Part shown: positions 9,735-20,349 of the stretch, in pieces | Layout: each line of letters begins with the position of its first letter | Position numbering within the stretch: the stretch's first letter is position 1 | Assembly: GCA_015680685.1 (NCBI GenBank) | Contig: MNCI01034978.1 | Coordinates: 3,964-67,963, forward strand | Source: Gnetum montanum | Lineage: Eukaryota > Streptophyta > Gnetopsida > Gnetales > Gnetaceae | Length of the DNA: 64,000 bases | Reading direction: 5' to 3' | Program-made: the position numbers and the translations under genes | The notes under the pieces: generated by a model | Told to the model about the DNA's origin: nothing | Databases searched by the model: none | What the model saw: the letters and a program-made list of their open reading frames with translations, nothing else

Positions 9735-10330
9735 GTGCAGTTCATTAGAAGGTTTATAGCGAAGTTGAATGACAAGTTACACCCCATGCAACACTTACTA
9801 AAGAAAGGGGTTAACTTTGAATGGACAACACAATGCCAACAAGCCTTCGATGATTTAAAGAAAGAGCTTTACATCTCCCGACTATGTACCCACTGCAGAG
9901 GGATAAGCCTTTCTACATCTACCTTGCCACCTCAAACATGTCTATCATGGCATTGTTATGTTAGAGAAGAGACGACAACTCTAACATCCTGGTGTATTAC
10001 CTAAGTCATGCATTAATAGCGTATGAGGTAAAATACAATGAAGTAGAGAGAAATTGCCTCGCCTTGGTGTTTGCATTAAAGAAGTGAAGGAATTATCTTT
10101 TCCATAGCAAAGTCAACATCATTTGAAAAAGTAATGTCCTCCGGGCTATCACGAATAATTTGTATGAGAGTAGCAGGATAGCTCGGTGGAAAGCCATAAC
10201 CATGGAATTTGATTTGCATTATGTGACCCAATCGTCGACAAAAGGTCAAGCTATAGCTATGCAACTTACGACCTCACATGTCAACAATCAAGCAATCATA
10301 GATCTCGAATTCCCTGAAAAGCACATTAGC
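9735..10330 (+). pseudogene. RT thumb and Ty3-type RNase H, element 4
   Basis: The frame from 9735 starts RRFIAKLNDKLHPMQHLLKK and VNFEWTTQCQQAFDDLKKEL, the RT thumb to RNase H junction. The domain continues in other frames; SHALIAYEVKYNEVERN is spread over 10000-10060, and 10160-10300 gives ARWKAITMEFDLHYVTQSS and KGQAIAMQL, the end of the RNase H. At least two frameshifts are needed, so it is inactive. It precedes the second RNase H by about 35 bp. Confidence 0.75.
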
Positions 10331-10363
10331 ATCATCAATGCTGTTCCATCACATCTCGAAGCT

Positions 10364-10746
10364 ACTTTACACTTTGACAGTGCCTCGGCTACGCGTGCTA
10401 GTAGCGTAGCAGCTGTCATTACGTTCCCCCCTAGGGACATTTAGCCATTTGCTTATCAGTTTACGTTCCTTTGTACGAATAACATGGCAGAGTATGAAGG
10501 ACTCCTCAGGGGCCTTTTAGTAGCCTAAGCACTAAAAATTCAACATCTAGAAATTCAATGCGATTCACAATTAGTTGTGAATCAAATCACTAAGGTCTAT
10601 GCCTACGAAGCTACTCACTTGCAGCCCTATTGTGATCTAGCAAAAAGTTAGCTTAAACAGTTTACAACAACAGACGTTCAACACATGCCATGCAATGAAA
10701 ACACCGTAGCAGACGCCTTGGCCATCCTAGCATTAAATGTGCCACC
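10364..10746 (+). pseudogene. Archaeal-type RNase H, element 4
   Basis: Reads ATLHFDSASATRASSVAAV (first Asp), a stop, CTNNMAEYEGLLRGLLVA (Glu), a stop, QHLEIQCDSQLVVNQI (Asp), a stop, then HMPCNENTVADALAIL (last Asp). All four catalytic acidic residues are in place but three in-frame stops interrupt it. It lies between the Ty3-type RNase H and the integrase, the normal place in Tat elements. Confidence 0.85.
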
Positions 10747-10944
10747 ACACATGTTCGCAAGTTTTCCTGCTTCGATTACCGAGTGTACGAAGCTTACCAC
10801 TCAAGTGGTACATGTAGCCTTTGTAAGCATTGTGGATACCCAGGAGTGGTACACCAACATTAAGGGCTATCTACAACATGACGAGCCCCCATGCAGATTG
10901 ACATCTACTCATAGGGATGTAGTCCACAAGCATGCTCGGTAATA

Positions 10945-12052
10945 TGAGCTCATGGAAGATAACACCTTGTGCAAACGCTGCTTTGATGAGATATTGTTGG
11001 CATGCGTAAATAAGGAGTAAGTACAGAAGGTCATTAATGAGGTACACGAGGGACTGTGTGGTGGACACATAGCACCTAGGACCATGGTGACAAAAATTAG
11101 ACACCTAGGGTACTATTGGCCTCACATGGAGCATGATTGTTTAGCCAAAGTCAAGACTTGTGATACGTGCTAACAATACACAAATCTCATACACGTTTCA
11201 CCTATAGAATTGCACCCGACGTAAATCAGTTGGCCATTCCAACGATGGGGACTAGACATTATAGGAACTTTCACACCTAAGTCTTCTGCAGGGCATAGCT
11301 TCATCATCATCGCCACTGAGTACTTTACAAAGTAGGTGGAAGCTATTCCCCTTAGGAAGACTCCATCTCAACAGGTTTTCCACTTTATATTAGATAACAT
11401 CGTGACGAGGTTTGGGCTCCCGATGACTATTGTGATCGACAACGGACCACAATTTAGTAGTGCAGAGGCCAAAACCTTTTGCAGTAACCTTGGCATTAGG
11501 CAGTCGTTCTCCTTGCCATACTACCAGTAGGAAAACGGATAAGCAGAAGCTACGAACAAAGCCGTCATCAACTTGCTCAAGAAAATGCTAAACAACAGCA
11601 AGAGAGAATGGCACGAGCAAATCCTCTATGTGTTGTGGGCTTACAGGATGACATGCAAGACTGCAACAGGTAAAACTCCTTACAATCTTATTTATGGATC
11701 TGAGGTAGTGTTACCTCTTGAGTTGCAGGTACCATCACTTCGAATGATCCTGTCTAATGTTGTGAGTGAAGCCTAGAACAACAAGTCGAGAATCATCAAC
11801 CTCGACTTAATAGAGGAGGAGCGTGCATAGAAACTTGGTCACATAGAGCAATATCAAAAGAGGCAACGACAGAAGCATCATGTAAACCCACATCAGCGGT
11901 CAATAAAAAAGGAAGACCTCATTCTCAAGGCTGTTCGTGAACATGTGAAAAAATTCTTAGTAAACTATGGGGCCTTCAAGTTGGTAGACATGGATGGCAA
12001 CGAGTTTGCAAATCCCGTGAATCATTTGTATCTCAAGCCATATTACATTTGA
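10945..12052 (+). pseudogene. Integrase, element 4
   Basis: A complete set of integrase parts in essentially one frame broken by stops. The HHCC zinc domain spans VHEGLCGGHIAPRTM and KVKTCDTC. The catalytic core has WGLDIIGTFTPKSS (Asp), MTIVIDNGPQFSS (Asp) and AEATNKAVINLLKK (Glu), so the DDE triad is intact. REWHEQILYVLWAYRMTC and TPYNLIYGSEVVLPLE follow, and the C-terminal module YGAFKLVDMDGNEF and NPVNHLYLKPYYI ends at the TGA at 12050-12052. Several stops replace Gln or Trp (for example just before and after ENG near 11530-11540). Confidence 0.85.
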
Positions 12053-12059
12053 TGCATGA

Positions 12060-12500
12060 GCAAGGTAAGCAATCGTCCGCTATGACATAAAACTTGCAAA
12101 GCACATCTGCTATGATGTAAAACTGGCAAAGCTCGTTTGCTACAATGTAAAACTAACAAAGCACGTCTGCTACGACATAAATCTAGTAAAGGTAGTCCTC
12201 CATGACTTTAAATTGGCAAAGCGCATTCGCTATGACATTAAACTGGCACAACCAGTCTGCTACAACTTTAAATTGGCCCATTCACCATTCGCTACAATGA
12301 TAAACTAGCACAACGGTCTGCTAGGACCTTAAACTAACTCAGTGACCATCCGCTATGACAATAAACTAGCACAGTAGTCTGCCAGGACCTTAAACCAGCA
12401 CAACGGTCTGTTGGGACCTTAAATTAGCACACCACGATTTGCTAGGACCTTAAACCAGCACATCAAATGGTCTACCAAGACCTTAAACTAGGTTCGTGAC
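12060..12500 (+). repeat. Minisatellite with GTCTGCTAYGACNTTAAACT core
   Basis: About twelve imperfect direct repeats of roughly 35-40 bp immediately after the integrase stop of element 4. Each unit has a CTGCTACGAC/CTGCTAGGACC half followed by TTAAACTGGCA or close variants. The core matches the longer-unit repeat at 8.40-8.72 kb. Confidence 0.8.
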
Positions 12501-13690
12501 ACATCCTCAACATGCATCCATGACTCTACAAAAAAGTGAGCATGCATAGTGCTGACACAGGGTGGGACGTTGCAGTTCCAAAATGTAGTTCACAATGCCA
12601 AGAAAACACTCTCTAGAATATATGCAACACCACTGCCCCTGGCATCTTGCTGATCCTCTAAAGATGTCGTATGACATCTTGCTAACCTTTTGGAGCTATC
12701 GCTACCATAGCCCTTTGCCCTGGCGGTAGCTTTCGTGGTCGGTGCCTATTGTTGGATTCCCAACACTATTGTGGCCCAGCCACAAAGTTGCTAACCTCTA
12801 GCCCCCACCATCACTCAAGTCCAAAAGACGTTCAACAATTGGGTAGCCCATCTCACAGTTGAACTGCATGATGTTTGCCTTGGACGGGGACTTTTGAGCA
12901 CTTGCATCACCACATTCCTAGCCTCCTCAGTGCCAACTCCTCCACGCTGATGCTACTAAGGCTGTTTTTGGCCTTCCTGGTTTGGACATCTCATGTCTTA
13001 GTAACAATGTCCAGTGTTCCAGCAGCATCCAAAGCAAGTAAGACCTTTGCCTTCATTTTTCTTGATGGTTGTTTTGTCTGGTTTGCTCTCTGTTGTGTTT
13101 GCAGGGTAGGTGCCAAAGGGGCATCGGTTAGAGGTGTGTCTCGCCAAGGCGATAGGGCACTACATCATTCCAAAGTGACCATCCTGACTAGCTTGGCTAC
13201 TTCTTTCCCTTCCTAAAACTGTTGCCACAGGTCCATCCTTTATCACCTTCCCTACATGACTATCCTAGCACTCTCAAGCGTAGCTAAGTGACATCTTGAA
13301 AATTACTGAGGATCAATGTTAGCATTTTATCTTCCGAGGTATTTCCTATTCTTTGTCGGCGTCTCTCGAGCCCATCCTCCAAATGTCAACAAAGAGGGGC
13401 AAATGAAACACCATAAATTTTTGAGGCACTCTTGCTTCACTAGGGTCTTGGAATTAAGGTAAAAATTTCCACAAGTGTAGCCTTATGATCCTTTGGTAGG
13501 AAATGGATGCACTGAGTTTAGACTATTTACTTCGGCAAGTTTTCTACCGCCATAGCTGACAAGCTCGATGGACTCTCCGGCCTGCCCATCTGGGTGATTC
13601 ACTCAGCTGATAGTCTATTCAGAAATCATGCTTGGAGTTGTTGACAGTGCTCAGGATGGACAAAATGGTTCGACAAGTTTTCTAGTTAAC
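12501..13690. other. Non-coding stretch downstream of element 4
   Basis: GC content is somewhat higher than in the surroundings. A 113-codon plus-strand frame (12875-13216) is Leu/Phe/Ser-rich and resembles no known protein. I regard the interval as 3' untranslated or U3-type sequence of an LTR element. Confidence 0.4.
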
Positions 13691-13794
13691 AAGTCTGCTA
13701 TGCTGCGCAGTGTAGCAGGCCTTTAGAAAATCAATCAAGTGTCCAACTTCAAGTTTTAGTAAGATGTTCGAATAGGTCAAAGTTAGAATTCAGC

Positions 13795-14240
13795 CAACAA
13801 AGTGCTATGCTATGCTACACTACATAGCGTAGCACAGCGTAGCAAGGTTGGCACATGCAAAGACTCTCCTACTAGGTCGCTTCAGCAAAAACAATCACGT
13901 CCAAAGCATTTTGGCTTTCAAAGTTATCATGTCTCAGTTAGCATTTGAACTACAAGCAAAGTTTTCTCGTAAAATCCTGCTACTTTAACAGAAATGCAAG
14001 TACCATTGGCTACTACGCTACGTAGCGTAGCATAGCATAGCAAAGAATGCAAATCAATAAGATGCTTCAAAAGTCAACCCCACATGCGCCAAGGCTTTTA
14101 GCAAAAAGCTAGTGACTTCAACGCAAGTTTTTTCTTCAAAATGGTGGCTACGTTGTGCTACGCTACATAACGTAGCACAACGTAGCAAGTAGCTACGCTA
14201 CGCCAATATGCTATGCTACATAGCATAGCACAGCATAGCA
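13795..14240. repeat. Cluster of GCTACG/CGTAGC palindromes
   Basis: Four hairpin-forming sites (about 13804-13842, 14016-14042, 14147-14186 and 14192-14241) built from TGCTACGCTA-CAT-TAGCGTAGCA type inverted hexamers and their CG-to-TG derivatives (TGCTATGCTA / TAGCATAGCA). The units are separated by roughly 60 to 200 bp of imperfectly repeated sequence. They lie upstream of a TATA box and may be U3 regulatory repeats of an LTR. Confidence 0.8.
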
Positions 14241-15083
14241 AGAAGATACGCTATGTCAATGCACTTCATTTCTCGTTTGCATTGTTGGCACACCTGATTC
14301 CAACATCTCCAGTTCCGATAGCATGGTTGCAGCGTAGTAGGTTCACAACCGATTTTGCACATCCATGTAGTATGGGCACATCAGCATCTCGTGGGTCTAA
14401 GACACGTAGCATCTAAATCACATTTCTTGCCTGCTCCTGGCCCTATAAATACCCTGGTGGACAACACTCAAAGGGTTGGCAAAAAATTGGCATTGTGGGC
14501 ATTGTTGGTAATTTGGTTGGCAAATTGAGGCATTTTTTGCAAGTTGGAAATTTTTGGTTGGAAATTTGATTCGCAGTCTTGTTGGCAAAAATTTGGTTGG
14601 CTTTCTTTGGCATTGGCAAGAACAGTTGACTGGTTGGCATTTTGCATTGTTGGCTTTTAAGTTTGCATTCAAGAGCATTGTTGGCACATTTCGAGCAGGT
14701 TGGTTACTCTTGAACTCCCTGTGCGCCTCTAGTGTTCTGTAACTTGTTATACTCCTTTCAAACGAAGCAAATAATTGAACCCGCGATCTTCCAGCGGTGC
14801 ATTTTCTTACCCAAGTTTATTCTGTTGTCCCTTATCACTATTTGGCATTATTTTCGTTCCTGCATTTATTGATTATCGATTTTACTTTACGTATTTTTGC
14901 ATTCAAAGAAACATTCATGTAAGGTTAATTTTACACCGATTAAGTCCTTGTCTGATCGACTAGACCGTTCAGGGTGCCCCATTTCCATTTTATCCAGCAT
15001 GGCCCTCGCACGAATTCAGGGTTAGACTACCTCAACCGGAAATCCCTCAGTGTTTCCAACCACCGACGTTTTCGGTCGCTACA
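14200..15083 (+). repeat. LTR-like unit (3' part), plus strand
   Basis: Contains a TATA box TATAAAT at 14444-14450 and ends CGGTCGCTACA at 15083, immediately followed by a primer-binding-site-like sequence. This is what the promoter, R and U5 of a plant Ty3/gypsy LTR look like. The 5' end is not defined; a possible TGTAGC start at about 13704 would put the palindrome cluster inside U3. It may be the 3' LTR of element 4 or the 5' LTR of another, truncated element. Confidence 0.5.
14444..14450 (+). promoter_or_regulatory. TATA box in LTR-like unit
   Basis: CCCTATAAATACCC, followed by a T/G-rich leader with many TTGGCA runs (14475-14690). The setting downstream of repeated palindromes fits an LTR promoter. 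Confidence 0.5.
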
Positions 15084-15104
15084 GTTTTTGACGCTAGAAG
15101 GAGG
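15084..15104 (+). other. Primer-binding-site-like sequence
   Basis: GTTTTTGACGCTAGAAGGAG directly follows the LTR-like end CTACA. A near copy in the opposite orientation is at 15541-15522. The identity of the tRNA primer was not worked out. Confidence 0.45.
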
Positions 15105-15521
15105 TTGACTAGAGGTAGGAGTATGAGCTCTTAGTTGAGATGTTTCGTAAAAAGAGTCACTCATAAAATAGGAAATGTAGAATGCTAATAAACTGTGAAA
15201 ATTAAAGAAAATGGAAAAACATGTGATATCATATATTTTTTTTGTTATTTTTTCTAAAAGTAAAATTGAAATTGCAAAATTTCAAAAAAGTCAATTGAAA
15301 GTAAAATGATTTAAAACACCTTAATTAAATTTCAGAAAAACAAATTAAAAAAAGGATTGCTAGAATATAAATTTGGAGATTTGAAAATGAAACTAAAATA
15401 GAGCAATAAAACTGAAAATAGGGAGGCAAAAATAAAAATAGACAGTGCAAATAATAAAAATGATAATTTTTTTTTTAAAAAAAGAAACATGAAAAGAAAA
15501 TAAAAAAGGTTGAGAAACTGC
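15105..15521. other. A/T-rich spacer between two facing PBS-like sites
   Basis: Very A-rich on the plus strand (long A runs at 15345-15440 and 15460-15515). No coding signal. It is too short to be an internal retroelement region; it is what remains between two head-to-head LTR ends. Confidence 0.5.
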
Positions 15522-15700
15522 CCTCCTTCTAGTGTCAAAAAGGCGTTGATGCGTAAATCTTGAACACGCCAATACCTGTGAGAACTCGTTTTAGGAGACT
15601 ATCGCCTAGGGTGCCTCCCATATGGGTACGGAAACCCCAAGAATAGTCTTAGCTGGAAAGGGCTATGTGACAATAATAATAATAATAATGATAATGAAGC
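15522..15700 (-). repeat. PBS-like site and 3' part of a minus-strand LTR
   Basis: The minus strand at 15541-15522 reads TTTTTGACACTAGAAGGAGG, close to 15085-15104. The sequence before it (15700-15545 on the minus strand) matches 18522-18664 on the plus strand, including GGAGGCACCCTAGGCGATAG and TTTACGCATCAAC. The two are therefore copies of one LTR end in opposite orientations, one of which still has its PBS. Confidence 0.6.
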
Positions 15701-17583
15701 TAAATATTTCTAAAGTAGTGTGGAATTAAAATGCTTATATGAAAATCAAGCAAATTATATAATTATCAAAACCAATTTTTAGTGGGCACTTACTAGAGTT
15801 TAGCACTATTTAGTAGTCCACTAATGAAATATTTTTAACCATATGTATACCAACATTAATGAAAATAAAATTTGTTAATAAACTCGTAGTAAAGATACAC
15901 AATATTTCATATGTCCATAACATCAAACTTCAAGATTATGCTATAAAAATTCAATTCTTCAGAGCTTAAACAATATGTGATCCCCTATGCATTTTACGGA
16001 GAAATCATAATGGTGAAAGTTTATCTTAAATTGCTTCTCTGACTCTATAGGTTAACTAAAAATTTTAAAAGATTGTTGTGACTAACAAGTCAAAACTCAT
16101 TCCTTCAGTACAATAGAGACACTGATTTAGTCACACACAACGCCACTCTAAAGCAACGACTATTTGGAATTTAGATACATAAACAATTTTAAGTTTATCA
16201 CAAAATGGCACATCGCTAACGGTAGACGCAGTTACTGAATTTTAACAAGCAGATTGCACCTAAGCATAAACTAAATACTGGCCAATGGCGATGATGTTAT
16301 CACTAAGGATGAAACATCTTTGGCAGTGTTATCATAGATAGGAAACTTATATTTGCTACTATGTTGCAAATGCAGACAACAAAACTATACTTATCAGGGC
16401 AATGCAACGGGGACCATAGGGAGTTTCCTGATTGAAAACAGTTTACAAGTTGAAGAATGCAATATGTCAGTATCTAAGGATTTGAGGATCTGAAAGCCGA
16501 AAAACCATGCTACTACTTTGAATTATAAAACAATGACATTTTAAGCATTTTTTAAAAAATAAAATTAGTGCATAAAGTGATATAACGACACAATGTACGG
16601 CAACTGGTTTGGAAATGCTGGAAAATGTTAAATATCTCTAATGGAAAATGGCAAACTTTTCTAATATCGTTGTATGTCGTTGAGATGCAGAAGAGAGAAG
16701 ACTGCTGGAACGTGCTGGTGGAGTCTGTGGAGCCCCTGATCATCAGAGAAGAGGCTCTGCCCTTGTCCTTGCCCTACCTTTTCCTGTTCATAGCTGCCCT
16801 GTGGGAGAAACCAACGTTAACTGTCGATTTTGTAAACTGTCGTCAATTGTGTTAGTTAAAAGGAAGTTCATGGAGTTACGCATAGTTCTGATGGGAAAGT
16901 TTCAATGGAAATTTCATTCACACATGGTGGTAAATCTCTTCTAATCTGTCGTACCACATGGCATGCATGTTACCTAAGTTCATGTATTTTTACTGAATCC
17001 TATGCTTTTTATCTTATGCATTATCAGAAGAATTTGATGACAGATATACCTAATTAGTGCATTAACAGTTGTGTCAACGTTTAATGGTGAAACACGGCTG
17101 ATTCTGTAACAATCATGGCCCATAACTACCATTCTTCAAACGTACAAACAGGGTTGACAATGAACTTAACACCTTTCAAGTTCCAAATAAGGTTGGTTGT
17201 TGTTTTTTTTATTCTAGTTTGTATTGGGATAGATTTAATGGTGCCTCAAGATGCTATCCTACCTTTTGCCTTTAAATGTTAACGCAGTATATAAGTTGCT
17301 AATCATTGAGCTAAAATATATATACCTGGGTAGCAAATTGCAGGTTGTCAATGACGGCACCTTAAAGACAAGAGACTATTAGCATTTGTATAGTTGCCTT
17401 TTACGCACCTGAAGTTTTTGTAGCTATTACTTCTTCTTCTCTTGTAGCAAATTTTTCAACGTTTTCCACTATCCATTTTCAATTTTCATGGCAGGAGACA
17501 TACACTTGTTGATGATAATAGAGAATCTTACAAAACATAATTTAGTTGCACTCCTAACTTGTGATCTGGCTCCACTAGCTTAT
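15701..17583. other. AT-rich sequence without a recognised gene
   Basis: An (AAT)n microsatellite is at about 15673-15689. A less AT-rich patch at 16670-16830 is open on both strands; on the minus strand it reads a Gln-rich peptide (EKVGQGQGQSLFSDDQGLH) bounded by an AG and ending at a stop. I do not recognise it; it could be a lost exon. The rest shows no coding signal. Confidence 0.4.
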
Positions 17584-18667
17584 TGTTGATAATGGCCCCA
17601 TGTTTAACATGGTGAGGTTGGTTTCAACAATATGTATAATAAAATAGATATACAAGCATAGTTACTAAAACCTGAAATGGAAATGTGACAAAAAGGAAAA
17701 AGTGAAAGTTGTGGAAAATGAAAAAGGACATGTCCATAACTAATGAGTATTTAAGCAGTGGAAGGTTAAAAAATTCCAATTAAACCACAAGAAACTAACT
17801 AACATGTGATTAGGGTTGAAACAAAATGTTACAAGCCTATATAAAACTTTACCGTAGTCTTTTGAAACATGTTGGCATTTCAGTTCTCTTTCAACCGTTC
17901 TCTGCCTAAACCACCTCAGTATGTATCCAAAACTTAAGTGTTTCGTCTGAATTCACTTTTAACTATTTTTATATGATTGTTGGGTTTGTTTTTGTTGAAT
18001 TACATCTATGCATTTTGACTACTTTGCAACTATAATAATCTACATGTTGCACGCTGCCCGCTGCTCTCGCCGTGAAAGCAGAGGAACTCATCCACGGCCT
18101 TGTGACACAGGCACCTTGACCACCACCCACGCCGCCACCTGTTCGACCGTCGCCACCTTCTGTCCCAGATCTGACCTCGACTGCCCCTCAGTTCCTGCGC
18201 TCCACAGTGGCACGCGCGCTTGCATTTCCAGCGGCTCGAGTGCTTGCATTCCCCGTGGCGTCGACAGCTCACAGTCTTCTTCCCACATCTGCAACACGCA
18301 GACCCTGCCCTGCCGATACGCCCATGACAACTTCTGCCCCGCGTTGGATCCCGGTCCTCATTCACAACTGCTTCAGCAACAGCGGGACATATGAAATTTG
18401 ACTTTTGAATTATTTATCATTATATAAATTGCACAAACTGTTTTAAGTTTCCAAAATATTAAATTAAATTAAAGTATTAAATCAAATTTTAGCTTTTATT
18501 TTGATATTTTGTTTTTAAATATTGTTATTATTGTTTTGTCACATTGCCCTTTCCAGCTGAGACTATTCCCGGGTTTCCGTACCCATACGGGAGGCACCCT
18601 AGGCGATAGTCTCTTCAAACGAGTTTTCACAAGTGTTGGCAGTGTGTTCAAAATTTACGCATCAACA
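17584..18667 (+). repeat. LTR-like unit B, ends TGTTGAT...ATCAACA
   Basis: A 1,084-bp unit with 7-bp inverted ends, TGTTGAT at 17584-17590 and ATCAACA at 18661-18667. A TATA box (CTATATAAAA) is at 17837-17846. Its last 140 bp match the minus-strand LTR end at 15545-15700, which is followed by a PBS-like site, so the unit is very probably an LTR. No target-site duplication is visible (flanks AGCTTAT and CTACATG) and no PBS follows, so it is a 3' LTR, a solo LTR or a rearranged copy. It contains a CpG-rich island. Confidence 0.6.
18040..18390. other. CpG-rich island inside LTR-like unit B
   Basis: About 350 bp of strongly GC- and CpG-rich DNA in an AT-rich setting, downstream of the TATA box of unit B. 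Three or more frames are open. One plus frame starts LPAALAVKAEELIHGLVTQA, stops, and continues with a Pro-rich then Ala/Leu/Arg-rich segment (TVARALAFPAARVLAFP); minus frames are open for 80-111 codons. It resembles the 5' exon of a plant gene more than LTR sequence. No family recognised. Confidence 0.5.
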
Positions 18668-20349
18668 CTACATGTACGTTCTTCATGGCCCCATGCTAAG
18701 CATGGCAAGGTTGACCTCAACAGTTTCCCGTAGCATGCAGAGAATGTGGAGAGCATAGTAGCGTAGGAGGCAGCAAATTTTATTTAAGCGCCAAAACCTA
18801 ACATGCAACTCCTTTGTTTCGTTTTTACCTCCTTCCTTCCCTTCATATCTGGTTACTTCGATTGTCTGCACAGAGTATCCTTTTTAGTCATTTCCATTTA
18901 CAATTTTGTAAGTTAACATTGAATACATTACATTACATGTATGATGTATCGCGTGCTTTGGCTTCCTGCATTTACTAAATATCCCCTCACATCTAATCAT
19001 CATTAATTTCGTTATCCGCTCAGCATTCTTTTATTTTAGTAGATATATCACATGCTTTCATTTCCGTATCCTATGACATTCAATATTGTAATTACTGACT
19101 CATTAAAATGCCTGTGGCCAGGAGCAAGGACACAAATTGCAGAGTATCATTGGAAAGGAAAATTTTAATTATACAATCTTGTTCCTTCCCAGTGCAATCG
19201 AGAAGATCAATTTTGGGAAAGTCGAAGATGCAGAAAGCGAATGTGAAAGAGCAGAATAATGTTACTGTTGCGAAAAAATAGAAGCAAAAAGATTTGCGAC
19301 ATTACTGAGCACTGATACCTGCAATCAAGGTATCACTTACGAATAAAAATTGCCGTATCGTACAGCACCATCTCGGATTATATGTTGATATGGCACATAC
19401 AAACAAATTGAACACTATATAATAAACAGAAATGATCAATCGGATACATTGAACAGGACCGACAAACATACCATGAAATTTAAACACAGTAAACACAGTA
19501 ACTCGCATAGTTCTCGGAATCCCTGAAGAAGAAGAGATTTTTTTAGGGAGAGTTCTGATGAGCTTTGCAAACTCCGCTGAGGAAAAGAGGTGATTTAAGA
19601 GAGTTGTCGGCGTCAGGATATGAGATTTTTCCAGGCCGAAATTCTTTACTTCTTTCAGAGGCCTCACTCGCTCCAGTTGCAGACATTGCATTTATATTAT
19701 TTATTATGCATCCGTAAAAATCAAGAAGGACTAATTGTTGCTGTGAATGTATTGCTTGAGAAACTTCTTGTTGGATCCGTTGGACTGGACCGTCTTAGAT
19801 CCGCCAATGTACAGAGCGCCAGTCTCAAAATTCATTTTTGCAAAATTTGTTTGATATTAAGCCTTGTCTTTTTATTTACTAAATCGAACTTGTAAGCGGA
19901 CCAGTTAATTACTTTATATAAAAGTGTGTGTTCCGCCATCTAATCACATTTAATTTTATAAACTCTACGTAGGAAAATATGTGGCTTTAACCATATTAGG
20001 TGCATGAATCTTTCTTTGAGTTTCTAAAAATTCTTCCTTACTAAGTGTAATACGGTCAAATGCAGAAATGATGGAGTGAACATGTCAATAGTTTTAAACA
20101 CCAACACATTAGGAAACCAACCATGCCATGGTAAAGCTCTTTTCATGAGTCTAAGAAGACAACTTAACATTTACTATCATAAAACATTTGAAATGATGCT
20201 GATACCCAAAGGAAGCAACAAATGTAGATTTAATGGCATTTTCCTTGAAATATTTTAGGTGGCAAACTTAATGCAACTCTTCCTTGAAAATCTAATTTAT
20301 GCGCATTACCTACTTCATTGTTTTGTAAAAGGTATATGGAGTTATCATC
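18668..20349. other. Unassigned, with a possible lost exon at 19.5-19.7 kb
   Basis: Starts with a second copy of a palindromic block (18683-18722). The minus strand is open at 19691-19302 (129 codons, MQCLQLERVRPLKEVK..) and an overlapping frame at 19683 reads MSATGASEASERSKEF then PGKISYPDADNSLKSPLF before a stop. Base composition there is less AT-rich than the flanks. No family recognised; it could be the N-terminal exon of a host gene. Confidence 0.35.
18683..18722 (+). repeat. Palindromic block CCATGCTAAGCATGG
   Basis: TGGCCCCATGCTAAGCATGG followed by a GTTGACCTCAACA-like half. Related blocks occur at 17590-17630 (start of LTR-like unit B) and on the minus strand at about 31848-31805. 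Probably a terminal sequence of one repeat family. Confidence 0.55.

Larger units (their letters stand above)
8946..12052 (+). mobile_element. Element 4: Tat-like Ty3/gypsy pol, decayed
   Basis: A pol region on the plus strand (once the inverted contig is allowed for): RT N-terminus, RT thumb/RNase H (9735-10330), aRNH (10364-10746) and integrase (10945-12052). No gag or protease is seen upstream. The order RT-RNase H-aRNH-integrase is the usual Tat order and contrasts with element 1. Many stops lie where Gln or Trp is conserved, suggesting C-to-T and G-to-A decay. Confidence 0.85.

Noticed and set aside
12060-12500. CRISPR-like array of repeats and spacers.
   Set aside because: Units are degenerate along their whole length, there are no unique spacers and no cas genes; the DNA is a plant minisatellite.
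12875-13216. 113-codon plus-strand frame.
   Set aside because: No homology pattern; lies in non-coding sequence after element 4.
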